Below, piece by piece: positions 1 to 13,798 of a stretch of DNA of 64,000 nt. The notes beneath the pieces are model-generated. The model did not search any database. It saw only the letters and a list, made by a program, of their open reading frames with translations, and had not been told where the DNA came from. The stretch lies in NCBI RefSeq assembly GCF_028453695.1, contig NC_135772.1, positions 7,564,001 through 7,628,000 on the forward strand. Reading direction: 5' to 3'. This DNA is from Augochlora pura. Its lineage: Eukaryota; Arthropoda; Insecta; Hymenoptera; Halictidae. The stretch's first letter is position 1; every line of letters begins with the position of its first letter. Position numbers and translations under genes: made by a program.

Positions 1-1128
1 TAACAGGCTGGTCTGCCTGCATTCTATCGTTAATCCGACTATTTCGATTACGGCTCGTGTGACGTGATAAAGGTAATTCCCTCTCCCCGAACGTCCGTGC
101 CTCTGGCTTGTCTCGTTTAGACCGTCTGACATATGACGACCGCTTCCACTGGCTCGTTTATACTATAGTAGAATTCCAATCATCCGACGTCCTCGCACAG
201 ATCGACTTCTCAAGTTTTTATTTTCGTTTAACGTATATTGAATTCTTGCCAAGTGTAGTCTGCTCGGTATTATTCTGTCAGCGACATTTTCATTTTATTT
301 TACCAAGTCGTGTATTTGCTTTTACATTATGCAAATCATACGTACGAGTATCACTATTTATTCTTGTATAACTTTCTAAAATATAGCTACGACACTATAA
401 ATTTTTAAACAGTAATCAGTAGACTGTATCTTTATACAAAATAAAGATCTCCTAAATTGATTTCAAGAAATAGATGAAAATGTATTTCTTTCTTCAATAA
501 TTTTAATGCGTCGAAGACAATGTAACAATTTTATTAAACTCTTTGAAACTCTTTATAATTTTCTTTTCCATTCGTATATTTTCATGAAAAATGCATAAAA
601 TTCGCAGTCTAATGGTATGATGTCTAGCTGTTAGATAATGGTTTGTTCATTAAAGATAAAGAAGAAAATCTAGGAAATTTATTCTGTGGCAATATTAGTT
701 TTCTTTTTTATTAATTAGTCAAAGATACATTAAATACAGCAGAAAATTCAAATTTCTGAAAAGATATTGAACTTTATTACATACAAAACCCTCCTGATGT
801 ATGCATTTTATATTATATCCTGTCTGATTTATCGTCAGAATTATCGATTGACGATTAAATTAAATGTTGTGTTCTAAAGTAACAATATAAAATCATCAAA
901 CACTAAACTCTCGATATTTTATTCTTCCTTCGAATCGAATTTTTAATGTCCAAGTGAAATTTGGTATTAGTATATAAATCGGTGAATGTACTATCGAAAA
1001 GGTCACGTGACATACGTAATAAAGAGAAGCGTATCATTATGCCCATGATTTTGATGGTGATTATTGAAATTATATGATAACATCGAACGCAGTGTACGCT
1101 TACTCGTAGAAAGTCTGCGTCGGTAGAT
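1..1128. other. Upstream non-coding region of the first cuticle gene
   Basis: AT-rich DNA with no convincing coding exon. The only long frame, at 108-371 on the plus strand, has no family features. Possible core-promoter elements for the gene starting at 1129 are a TATATAAA at 971-978 and a weaker TTATATGAT near 1067-1075. The second would give a 5' leader of about 30 bases, similar to the neighbouring cuticle gene. Confidence 0.5.
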
Positions 1129-3236
1129 ATGAAAGTTGTAGGATTACAGGTTCACCGTAATAATTTCCTGTTGTCAACAATATTTTGTAAACTCCAAATT
1201 CTTTTTAACTTGTCCTGCAGTTTCTAAACTCTAAAAATAGTCATAATTAAATACTAAAAGTATTTTATTTATTCAGGTACAAATTGCAAAGAACTTGTAA
1301 TATGAAAAACAAGTAATGTAATATGTGAAATTTCTTATGGTTTCTTATGCTATTGATAAATATTTAAAAAAAAAAAAACAAGTATCAAATATCTGATTTA
1401 GCTTCGAATAGTACAAAATTCCTTTTACAAGTATCAAATATCTGATTTAGCTTCGAATAGTACAAAATTCCTTTTACACAACTCAATAGTTATTTGAATT
1501 AGTGTGCAATAAAATGGAGTACGTTTTCACTTAAGAATTTTTGGTTTCAGATAATCCCAGTATGCTTTCTGCTGCTGATAGAAGCAAAGCGAGTGGAGAT
1601 CCGGCCTCGCATAGCAGAACCGCAGGTTTATTACGAAGAAGACGACAGTCAAGCGGCAGAGGACGACTATAATCCAGCGGTATACCAGCCTCGCACTCGT
1701 GCGCTTCCTTCGCCGCGATCGAAGGACGCTCTGCACCCATCGAAGCCACCACCGGTCCAAACAATTCGCAATTACAACAAGGTGAACGACGACGGGTCCT
1801 TCACGTTCGGCTATGAAGCGGCAGACGGCTCGTTTAAAGAGGAAACTCGAGGAACCGACTGCGTAGTGCGCGGCAAATACGGCTACATCGATCCCGATGG
1901 TAACAAGAGAGAATTCACATACGTTTCCGGCAATCCTTGCGACCCGAACGCGCCAAAGGACGACGAGGATGATCTGTCGGACAAGCAGGAGGAAGAGGAC
2001 ATCAACGCGCCAGCGAACTATCCATCGGTGAGACCTGTACCAAGACCTATTAGACCCACCTACCAGCAATCAACCACTCGGGCACCACCTACCACGATCT
2101 TCCAAACGGAATACCAGTTAGACGACGACGCCAGTCAAGAGTTAGGCGAAGGTGACTACGTGAAGCCATCGCAACTAAGAGGAGGTGGCTATCGAGCACC
2201 CCAGCAACAGAGCTATGTTCAAGCAACGCCATCGACGGCTCTGTACGAACCGTCGCCCACGCCTAGCCCAGGACTCTACAGACTAGCATCACCGACGACG
2301 CAGTATCAGACCACCGCGTCGCCTGTTCATCGTGGCCAGCCCGCGGTGTCCTCGACCGCTTATCAGACCCTGGAAACGACGACCCGCCGCCCGGTCACGC
2401 GTCACCCGAAGCCGCAATCGGTCGCAATCACTCCCCGACCCCATGTTGCACAGGTAGCCGCCCAGTACGTTTCCCCGAGTAGCACAGAGCGTGCGGCGTT
2501 AGCGTACACCCGCCCCTCGGCAGTCACTGTATCGCCCAATCTACGCACCACAACACTAGCTAGCGCATCTCACCTTGACTTTGCCGCCGAGCTCGAGCGT
2601 TACGTGAACACCGTCGGCGTACCCGCCGGTCCTAAGCACGCCCAACCGTCACCCCAGTCATCGAAAGCTAAATCGCCGGTTGCCGCCGCAGATCCCATCT
2701 ACCAGTCGGAGCTGGTGTACGATCCCTCAACCGGTCAGTACAATACCCAACTATATCAGACGCTACCCCAAACCGTGGGTGACTTCAGCTTAAGTCACAA
2801 ACTCCAACCGTTCGTAGCCCAGCCCCAGTCCTATCTCGGACTCCAGCAGTTGCAGCAGCTACAGCCCCAGCAGCCCCAGCGTCAGTCTCCGCTTTATAAG
2901 CAACCGGTTGCCCAGCAGGCCCAATCCGTTCCCACTGCTGCTGCTGCTGCTGCTGTGAACCAGCCGCAGGAAGTCCTATACAGGAAGCAGCAGGCGCAAC
3001 TCTTTCAGCAATCCCAGCAGCTGTATGCGCAACAACAACGTCGCCAGCAGCAGCAACAACAGCAACAACAACAGCAGCCGGTACAGTCGCACAGGCTCCA
3101 GTTGCTCGAATCCCAGACGCAACCCCAGTCCTTCTACTATGTTGCACCCGCGAGGTCCTCCAACGCTGCTGCCAGCACACCCCTAACCGCAAGTCAAATC
3201 GATCACTACCTCCGGGCTACCGCCGCCGGTTACTGA
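1129..3236 (+). CDS. RR-type chitin-binding cuticular protein (CPR family), Q/P-rich
   Basis: Secreted structural cuticle protein predicted to bind chitin. The model has two exons: 1129-1149 (MKVVGLQ) and 1551-3236, joined in phase 0 across a GT-AG intron at 1150-1550, giving 568 residues. The junction completes a signal peptide: the second exon opens IIPVCFLLLIEA. A seven-codon first exon is typical of insect cuticle genes. The Rebers-Riddiford domain spans residues about 81-139, with YNKVNDDGSFTFGYEAADGS near its start and GYIDPDGNKREFTY near its end. It is followed by an acidic stretch (DDEDDLSD) and a long low-complexity tail rich in P, T, Q, S and Y, with a seven-alanine run near 2935-2955 and a glutamine run near 3045-3076. 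It lies 11 kb upstream of a second RR gene on the same strand. No AATAAA is close downstream. The subclass (RR-1-like) and any Drosophila orthologue are not certain. Confidence 0.9.
1380..1477. repeat. Perfect 2 x 49-bp tandem duplication
   Basis: Copies at 1380-1428 and 1429-1477 read as identical, starting AAGTATCAAATATC and ending CCTTTTAC. The pair lies inside the intron of the first cuticle gene, about 70 bases before its acceptor. Identity of the copies suggests a recent duplication. Confidence 0.97.
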
Positions 3237-4114
3237 TCGAATTTCCAATCGTGAGTCTTTTCTCAATATCTGAAATTCACAGGGATACCCTGCTCCTGTC
3301 TTCTTATACCATTCGAACGCTGGACCCCTGGCGGCAATATACCTAGCGAGACTGTGCCGCCAGCACGAGTGCCAGGTGCGCTTTCGGTATTCAAGCGTGC
3401 ACCTGAAAATTTCGTTGAATCTTCCTCGAGAACGATCGAAATGCTTTTAACGCGTCGCGGTATAAATTATTATTTCAAGTGATCCCTTGAGAAACCGGCC
3501 GACGGTTCGCCGAATTCAACGAAAGGTTTCTTGGTTTTTGCGTATGGTGTTTTAGCGCATATCTAACGTAATTATATTTATGTATTCTGATATTACGAGG
3601 TTGGAGAATGGTGCCGCTCGTTTCATTTCCAACACCACCCTCGAATCGTGTCGTGTTTTCGATAAAGTAATTGGCTGCTTATAAAATAACGATACCGATT
3701 TACGCTCGTGGAATGAATCGACCGCAGTATTTTGTGCGGTTGCACAGTTATGACAATTCCCGGCAGTATTGACACGCAAATCGTGTGAAATTTGAAAGTA
3801 CGTAGTCGTGGTCGAGGCTCGCTGAATTTCTCACGTTTTTCCGAGGGGAAGCTCGTATTTGCTTCTCGGATAATTGTATTTATTTTCTAACGACGCTTGT
3901 TAGGGTAACGAAGATTTGCAAGAATAAGGAGAGCAACAATTTTGAATTGCGATTCCTAGACCATTTTTCTAGGGTTTACGTTGAAAACGATTATCGTCGA
4001 GAGTGAAAGTCAATGATTTGACGCAACACTCACGTACACGAGATACATTACCACGGCAATTTCTCATCGCGTCGATCCGCACGGTAACATGCTATACCGT
4101 ACAGATTCCACAGG

Positions 4115-4137
4115 CACACACACACACACACACACAC
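4115..4137. repeat. (CA)n microsatellite
   Basis: Uninterrupted alternating CA dinucleotides, about 11 to 12 units. Confidence 0.95.
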
Positions 4138-7100
4138 GACACACGAACACACACCGTTGCACAGCCCCGAGAGGATATTCACCGTGTACACGCGAACGTT
4201 TCAGACACGATCCCGGCCCACGTACTCGACTTATTTGATTACAAAACACAAATACGTAGGATCGAACCGGATAAACATTTGCTGTCGTAACGATGACGGT
4301 ACTTTTTAATCGCACGGTGATAACTTTTCCCAGGACAAGCAAACAATTAACAACGAACTACCGAGAAATTAATTACAAAATACGTGTCTTGAAATCGAAG
4401 GAAATCGTTAGCGAAATGTCAGACCGATTGCAATTACAAAATTCTCTTGATCTCAAATTTTTTAAATTTTTGTGCACTTTGGTATTTTCATATCGACATA
4501 GCATAATTCTATCATTGCAAAATATTCGACGAATTGAAATTTACTTAGTTCGTACGTTTGTTTTCAACATCTCATACATTTTCAACAAACCGGTGCCATT
4601 ATATCAGGATGGCGTAACGCTTGCTGCTATAAATATTCTATAAAAAGCGTAAGACAATATTGACAATACGTAACCGGGCACATTGATTACCGGTAGTAAA
4701 ATTGTTTTTAAGAATACGCGAAAAAGATATAGTGTCCAAGTAAACTTTTTTATAGTTATTATCCCTTCCGGTTATTCGCGGTAATTCGCGCGCGAATTCG
4801 AATTTCTACAAACATGAAATATCTCAAGTGTTTCGTACCAAAAAGGCGACACTTTCCGGACTTTTCGATCGAGTTTCTAGCGTAGTCTGATACTAAAGCC
4901 TTCGCAATCCTCCTCTCAGAATTCGAATCTGGGCGTGATATCAGGTACGGTATCGATGTTTTGCAACGGAAACTTTTGCAAGCCCGCCCGAAGTGCGATC
5001 GGTCCTGGGCCGTCTGCAGAAAAGTGACTGTAACTTTCATTGGCGTGGTCTCGGTGCGCAGGGACATTCTATTCGACTCCGAGGAACTTTCTATTTGCAT
5101 TCCCTGTCGCGAGTATGAGAATCGATTCGAATCTAATGCATCCTACGACTCGATCCCGTGGCGAACCAATGCGCACGTATGCCCGCGGAGATCCGTGGCG
5201 CGATCGTAAATCGAAAGGCGTGGACCGGCGATCACACGAAACAGATTTCACACGCACCGAAAGGTTCGCTCTATAGCGGGTACTATTAACGAGCGTTTTC
5301 TCTCGGCGCAGAACGGTACACGCTCCGCCTGCAATTGTCAAGTTCGTTCTGTTTATTCTGTCCATTAATTAACACGTCTCCTGACAGCCCGTTTTCAGGA
5401 GCCGTTCTCAGACCACGTGGGACGTGTTCACCGAAAATGGTACACGTTTCATAACAACATTATCAAAATTACGTATTTAACGAAACGAAGAATATTCTTA
5501 TAATTGTTTTTGTTTCAAATATCGCTTATATTAAGAATGAATTTCAAAGTATACTGAAAATGATACGTGCGACAGGAAACGTTTTAATACGTTACTATTC
5601 ACTTGATTGAAATAAGAAAAATATTGTTAACGGAGTATTTGTAAAAGGTACGAGTAATCTGATTAATCATAAAAATGTGCCGAAGTATTCATGATTTTTA
5701 TTACAGCAAAGCTTTTAGAAAAGTTAAAAATTGTAATGCGCTATATTTGACACATTTCGAACGAATGTAGAATCGAAAATCATTAGGAATATCATTCTGT
5801 GATTGCAAGATATTAAAAAAAAAATTAGACGCATACAGCATGCAATTATAGAGATCAATTAACTGACGACGATTACGAAATTTTTAAATAATATTAATAA
5901 TGAAGCACGTGTTTATCAGCAACTATTTTGTCACAGTGTTCTCAAAAATAGTTATTTGTCAGAGATTCCAAAATTGTAGTAAGGTTAAGCGCATTACTCA
6001 ACGTTTGATCGTTATTTATGATAATTTTTAGCATTAAAACCTCTTTCATGGCAAGAAGTAACATGTAAAATTTTCATGGCAGTCGACGTGTTAATAACGA
6101 GTTTGAACAAAGCCGAGTGAAATCGTGGATTCCGTGTAAAAATTGATATCTTGGCGAAATTCGAATTACAATCAGTATACCTGTGAATCTCGAGCGAAAG
6201 TCAATATAAAAATTGTGAATCTATAGCATACATTGGCATAACTATGAATAACTATTTGTAGTAATGACAATCTAGATTTGTTATTTCTTATAATCGAGAA
6301 TAATCTGAAGGAAAAACGATGGGAATCTGGAGCGAGGATCGGTACAACTGCGAAACTAGATTGAAGATTGGCATAATTACGGATCTGAAACAATTTAGTA
6401 ATGATAGAATTCGCAAGTTTTTGTTAGCGGTACCACGCAGACGTGTCGATATGCTCTTTGTCTACTCACATTGTAAATATTTCTTCGTTAGCATTATTGT
6501 TTAGCTATTTAGCAATTTATAACGTTCATTACTGTGCCGGTAAGGAAAACGTTTCTTACGTTTAGAGTTGTTTTTATATTATTTGTAAACGTGATCAAAG
6601 AAAGATATATCGTAACAAACGCCGACGTGTCATTTATTTCATTGTTGAACACCTGGATCGTTTACAGTGGTGAACTCTGTGAGGAAAAAGAAAGGAAGGA
6701 AGTAAAAGCACCCGCAGAGCCGTAAGTACAACAAAAAGATACTGTCGACGCCCTTCTTCCGCGATTTTTCAGCAGATCAATTGTGTGGTAATTATTTGAC
6801 AACAGAGTTTTCAGATGGTAAATATTCCATTTTGTAGAACTTTCTCTTCCTAACACTCGAGGTGAAACATTTCACGAATCCATAATCCGGCAGGTGTGTA
6901 CCGTGCAAATAAAAGCCTAAATATACATTTCCAAAGTCCGATTTAGACATGAACCTGCATAGAATTAATTACTGTATTGGATTAGATAGTTCAATCTACA
7001 ACAACATTCGCGCATGTAAGTATTTCATCGATTGTTTAGTAACTATAAAGATTTTAATTAGTCGATATATTGTGTGGTTGTAATAGTTGTAGAGCTATCT

Positions 7101-10100
7101 CAAGTATTAATCGGTAGTTGCACTAATTATCTCGGTGATTATGTTTCGTTCTAACGAATGATCTCCTGCCATCTTGTGGGTAAAACTACTATTCCGTCGG
7201 CATAGAATTCCTGCGGTTTCCAATTATAAAAATAATTGAAACAAGTTTTCAGAAATGTTGCAAATCGTTTGACAATTAAATGGAATTTGCATCTCTTTAC
7301 GAACTTTTGTTCACATTACAAATTAGAACAAGTTCTTTATTGGACACTTTCAGCAATTATATTTTGAGATGTATTATACTCGAAGAAAATGCAAAAGTGA
7401 ACTTGATTTTCTATATTACCCAATAACCATTCAATAATAATTCACCAATAATTTCACTACCAATTCAGATTCTAGGACAGTTTGAATGCACTCGTGTGCT
7501 TAGCATTTAAATTTTTCAGAATAGGACTTAGTAATCGAGCAAACATTTCGTTTCCGAATATTTAAAAATGTTCAACCGAATACAGTTTTTTATTCTCAAT
7601 TCATATATTAATTTAAAGTACTTTGGAATGAAATGTTTGCTTGAATATTAAACATCAAAAATAAATTATTATTATATTGTTAATATTGAACTAAAAAAAA
7701 ACTGCGCAGCTTGGATTGTATTTTCAATGAATTGAAGAATGCTTAATACCATAATTTTCGTAAAAAATGATATTGTAAAAAGAAATTAAACTATTAATAT
7801 AAAATTCGTTAGACATAAAAAAAGTTGACACAGTTGAGAGATACGTTTAACTAGTTTTTCCAGACAACACAATATTTTCTGGTCGTGTTTTACTACATGT
7901 AGTTAGGCGCGTACGAAAGTCACTTCCGTAAAAAGAAATTAGAAACGTAAGGAAGTCTACGTCTCTGGTGTGCAAGGCTCATTACATCACCAGAGATCTA
8001 CGTTATACAGTCACTTTTCACTCATCGCTTCATAATCGGAGTACATATGTAACCGTTTCATCCAATTACGGATAAAATTCTCGAGGAGATTGAATTCCGC
8101 GATCGGATCGAACACGGTAATGTGTAATAAAATGGCGTTGGAACAAGTTTAAAATTCTATGATATTTTCCTAATAATATATACGCATTTCAAAGATGAAA
8201 GAATATTTCTTTGAATAACTTTAATTTTTTCTGTTTCCGAAATAAAATAAAGATAATCATTGAAATAGATGACGAAGTCTAGATATGCAAATACCTTTGG
8301 AATGTGTTTTTTTTTTTTAAGTTAAAAAAACCATTCGTTGATGTGATGTAATTTTAACATTAACATTTATCCAGCAAATTCAAGAATTTTAATTTCGACA
8401 ACTTATAGAAGCTTCACGCTTTGTGTAATACAAATTTAGAACAAATCAGTAAATCTTTTCAAAATAATGGGAAACGAAGGCGGATGTTTAGTGAGAAACA
8501 ATGATCAGAAAATAGTCGTTGAATGGGAGCGGATATATAATTCATTATAAATAATTTCGCTTTTGTGGTAAAAGTGGAATGTGCCTGCATCGGTGAAAGC
8601 GATTGAAAACGGAAGGTTCTAGTTAAAGTATTAAATCAATCAGGCCAACTATACATAAGGCGGACCGTTACTCATACATAATTTTTTAAGTTTCAATTTG
8701 ACACGCAATTGCGAAAGCCATCGAATGATCTATGTGTGAAGGAAAATTTCAACATGTTGAGAGTGATAAATGTTTCTCGAGCCGTCGTCGTTGAACTGTT
8801 CTGCATTGTCTGTTTATAGAAATGTCTATCAAAGAATGGAGTCTAGAGAACTGTTAATATATTTTTATTCGTGCGCTTTCTTATATTATATCTGTGACAT
8901 TTAATTCTAAATCTAACAAGCCAACTATTATATAATCACACATTTCATGCTTGTTCAATTACTTATATTGTTCATTACTTATATGTAGTTTATATAATAG
9001 TTTACTTATAGCAAACAACTAATTTTCAAAATTATTGAATTACAGTGTTGATTGCATATTCAAATTCAGTCATATTTTATACTTGGAACTTTAATGTAAT
9101 GAATAATAAAAATGTGTCGATGAAACATGTGATAAAGAAATTAATGTGTATTGTAGTAATTACTTTTGTTATCCATATGCATCCTGAGGATTCAAACATT
9201 ATAATAGATTTTAATAATAATTGTTTTCAAGTAGAAAAATAAGTTTCATGCCAATTGAAATATTTTTAATGTGAAATTTATTTAAAGATAATATTATTAT
9301 TTTGAATAAATAAATTGAATAACGTAAATAAGTAGTCTGTTTTATATGGAATGATTGTAATAATTAACATATGAACGATTATAACAATAATAAGAAATTA
9401 TTATTATAATTATAGTAAACAATAAATTATAACATATTCATAAATGACAAAAAGTTGCTAAAATTATTAAACTATTAAAAAATAAAACCGATATAATATT
9501 GATATTATATGCTATGCAACTGTATTTAATAAAAACTTGTTTTACTATAGTGATATAAACAATCATACTTGAACTTCACTCACTTATGATAATGACCTCA
9601 AATTAGAAGGTGAAGCACTTACCAATCATTCTACAGAGTTAACGCTGCCCACAACATACTAGCGAAAGCTGTGACTCGCTCTTCAGTGCGCTATTTTACC
9701 GATTGTTGATTAATCAGAAATAAGAATTCTTATACTTTAATCAAGAAAAACATGTTGGATATATAAATTTTTTAATTCATGTTTACAGTGTTCATTTTAT
9801 ATTTAAATATTATTTTTGACGGTATAAACAAAAGTATACATTGTACTGAATATATTTTTACCAACACCTTACCATGATACCGGTTGCCAATACGTATACT
9901 TTTTAATAATCTACATACAGAAAATGATGCTTAAAATATTGTTACTATCATGCTCTATTTACAATCTTGACATCTCGAAATTATTATATAGAATTTTGAA
10001 AGTTTATTTTTGATATCATCTGCGGATATTAAATTATTCTAATAGACCAGCTAAAGAAATATTTCATATATACATATATACAAGTAACCAACATAATTTG

Positions 10101-10696
10101 AACGTTCTAAATGTTTTAATATGGATAATAAAAAAAAATATAAAATAAAAATGCCAAGGTTATATTTGTCGAAACTTCCAGATCATCCTTGTGTTATTTT
10201 GAAGAATATAACATTATAACCAGACTATGAATTTGTATGCAATATAGGATCTGTTTGCATTAATTGTAGTGCAAACAGGAACTTCATAAACATGTACTTT
10301 CGTTTTTAATTATTTTTGTGAGTAAAAAATAATTAAACAGTGTTAAATTTTTTAGACGTTTCTGCTGCTTTGCATTTGATGCATTCATTCTTATATTAAA
10401 TGCATAAAATTCACTATGTAATTATAATTTAACTTCGATCAAAACAGAAGCGATCAATTTGTCGTTGACGACAAATTTCGTCGTCGAATTTGAAAATGTG
10501 TAAAATTTACGCCTGCTACTCTTAAAGTATTAGATTTATCGGAAAATTCTGTCCGTTTGTGAGGTGAAAGAACATAATAAATTTATACTAATATTTAAAT
10601 TAACTTTAATAAATAAAATTAATGTTCATATTTAATAATCTTAACACTTGTTGTAAATTTAGAACAATATTTAATATATATTAAATAACAATATAA

Positions 10697-10734
10697 TTAT
10701 TTAATATTTAATATTTAATATTTAATATTTAATA
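10697..10734. repeat. Heptamer satellite (TTTAATA)n
   Basis: About five consecutive copies of a 7-base unit TTTAATA, in very AT-rich intergenic DNA. Confidence 0.9.
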
Positions 10735-13700
10735 TAAGAATATAATAATATTTATTGTACGACATAATTTCCGCGATGACTTCTATTCAACGTGATGACA
10801 ATTTATAGATACCATTTTTGAAAAATATATGTCTCAAATAAATATGTGTATAGTTATTGAAAAAAATGACATTATGTCTATCATTGATATCTATTCAATA
10901 GTACGCATGTTCGCTGAATTCAAAAATTTTTAAATTCGACATGAATTCGAAAAAAAAGACATCGAACAAGAAATACATTATTCTTTTTATTCAACTTCTA
11001 CACGAATATCTGTTCACATGAATTAAGCTGTTTTGAAATTTGAAATTTTTGATTTGACAAGACATTGTCAAAAAGTTTATAAAGATAAGTACTTGTAATT
11101 GTTTCATGTAGAACTTCTTTCAGACAAACGCTTATCTACTCTGTAGGTATGCCCAATTATAAATTTCTAAGAGAGTTAATTAACGATGCTTCCCTATCAA
11201 ACTCAGTCACGCGATACAGGATGAACTTGTGAGAATGCATGATGTTCTATGCAACATCCTGCTGTTTAGTTAAAGATTAAAACAACGACGTTCATTTCCA
11301 CTTTAACTATGTGACAAACGTATGTAACGCGTGCTGACATAATTCACTGTTGTTAATGCCATCCGTAAGAATAAGTCTGACGAGACATTGATTATGTACA
11401 CGCAAAGAAGTTGATGCACGCTGGTGACATTACAAGATGATTTGCTAAAATGATTCAAAACTAGATTTATAGTGACAATGAGTAGAGAACTCAATTACGT
11501 AGCCTTCTATTAATTTGGGTCGATCATGTAATGCATAGTTCACTCTTCTTTTTTGACTTTACATACACGATTTATTTGCAAATATTAACTTGAAGGAAAT
11601 GATTAATTCTAGATTTTTGCTACCCTACTGATTTAATAAACTTGTCCGTCTATTTAAAGCAAAAAATTTTAGATATTGTAAAATATAATTAACATTTAGA
11701 CTTGTTTTGAAATTGGTGAACGACTGTTTCGTTTGATAATAGAGATAGCTGACATTAAAACATATAAGTATAAGATACGTGTAAGATTTCGTTCACCTTG
11801 AGTTGCCTTCGTAGACTGAATTATCGTTTACAGGTTACACTGTCCCACACCGGTCAGTAGCGTGGAATCAATGACGTTTGAACGGTGGTATAGTCAAGGC
11901 GTTTCAAGCCATCAATGAGTCATTAAACGTTCGATAATTCATTGGAAATGATAAAATATGTATCTAGTGTGGGAAACACTTTGTGCAGCGTAAATGGAGT
12001 TACTGTTGAATTGTATTCGTCACTTGTTTCTCGTAACATGTTTAAATTAATTTAGTACATTTTACTAAATTCTTCCTTAAAGAGTTGCACAAATACAAAT
12101 ATGGTATATTCACACATGAGAGCGTTACTTATTTCTTCAATAGTTCCCGTGTTTGTAATATTTTATTAAATACACATTTTAATGGAATAATTTTGTTGAT
12201 ACAAGACTAATATACATATATTTCAATGAATATATCTCCTCCGATTATTTTGATTTTAGTTCACACGATGCACCTAATGTAATGGTCTATAAAAGAATAC
12301 GTACTAAATACTTTTACGAGCTTAAAATCGACCAATTTCATCAGTGCCACTAGAGCATTAGGAGATTGTGCCATACAGAGAACTTTTTCGGGATTTCGAA
12401 ATGCTGAAAATGAAATAGGTATGTTAAACTCGCCCAGAAGAAGAATGCAATTCGCTCCACGAGTAATGACGTAGGCGTGCCAACTGTGTACACACGTGAT
12501 AACGTTGGGCCTGTAGTTGTGTTACAATTAACACCATCACTAACTTCTTCCGGAAAGTCGGATTCAACGTTGCGCGTCCTTAAATATACATATCTCACTC
12601 TCGCGGCTGATAGAAACACACTGTTATTATCCTAACCGAATAAATTGCACAACGAACGATATCTTCGCGCCCCGTGATTTGAGTATAGCATCTACTATCG
12701 ATTCGAATAAAAAAAGTTTCTTCTTTATGTTTTAAAGCAAAATAAAATGTGATAAAAAATAAAACAAAAGAATACAATATAAAACACGATTAAATCTAAT
12801 AGAATTTTTGTTTCGACTGATTACATCACTTATCCGCTTTAAATATAATGCAAGTATTGGTACAAGTACATGTATGCATACATAAACCTAACCAAGTTAA
12901 AATCTAATGATTTTCGTAAACTGGAGCAACGAGATGTTGTTTAGCGTAATGATCTTCTGTCTAGCTGTAACTGCAAAGTTGAGCAATACGCCTACCTTAA
13001 AATTATAAGTAACGTGTCGGAATCACTGAAGAAAAACACCACACGACTATTGCCAACGAGTATTTGCGAGAAACGCAAGAACGTGGTATGCTGCGAAAGA
13101 TATACAACCGATAGGTCCAACAGAAGGCATATCAAGGTGGCATCAAAAAACTATGTACGAAACTCCAAGGAAATTGCATGATGTAATAATTGTCCTGTGG
13201 GAGTGTCTAGAATAGAACGAATACCACAATAAGAGTGTTGCACACTATGGGAACTATTGTTACAGATTTTACAGTCTACTACTGTTCTTACCTGGCCGCG
13301 AACTCCCACGTGGCTTTCACTTGTGTCCCCGCAAGTCCAAAACTTCGTGTTCCATTCTGTCGTCGCTACTTCCTCTTCATCTCTGCCAAGGAGACTTCCG
13401 TTCTTTCTCGTGACGACCGTTTTGCGTACACTTTCATCGTGATCCACAACTGCTAAACAACTTTTAACATGTCCTTTACTCATTTTCATTTCGTGTACAG
13501 CACGCAAAATTCAAAGAACCGCTAATTCTTCCTGCAACTTTTCTCTTATTGTACGGGAAATTCACACGGTAAGAGTATCCTTTTCTTGTTGGCTATTAGG
13601 TACTGTACTTGTAATTTTTATTCTCTTTATTTCTTTCCGTTCAGTAAAAAGTAATTCATGAAGTTAATAGGATTTACTTAGACCTCGAGAATTTAAAAAA

Positions 13701-13782
13701 AAAATAGGATTGTAATGATTTCCATTACAAATATTGTGACCTATGCCATGAAATAATTATTAAAAGGCCTGAAATGGGCTTA

Positions 13783-13798
13783 AATAAATAAATAAATA
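13783..13798. repeat. (AAAT)n simple repeat
   Basis: Four tandem copies of a tetranucleotide in intergenic DNA. Confidence 0.85.

Noticed and set aside
1527..2069. 180-residue minus-strand frame opposite the first cuticle gene
   Set aside because: Fully antisense to the exon coding the RR domain; no family features, and explained by the codon bias of the real gene.
2785..3192. Alanine- and valine-rich minus-strand frame
   Set aside because: Mirror of the glutamine- and alanine-rich repeats of the cuticle protein tail.
4961..5365. Overlapping frames on both strands in a GC-richer patch
   Set aside because: Three frames compete over the same DNA, basic and repeat-free but without motifs; more likely untranslated or regulatory sequence.
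13151..13507. 118-residue minus-strand frame
   Set aside because: No known motif, a competing plus-strand frame covers the same bases, and neighbouring fragments do not extend it; could be a decayed element, but not shown.
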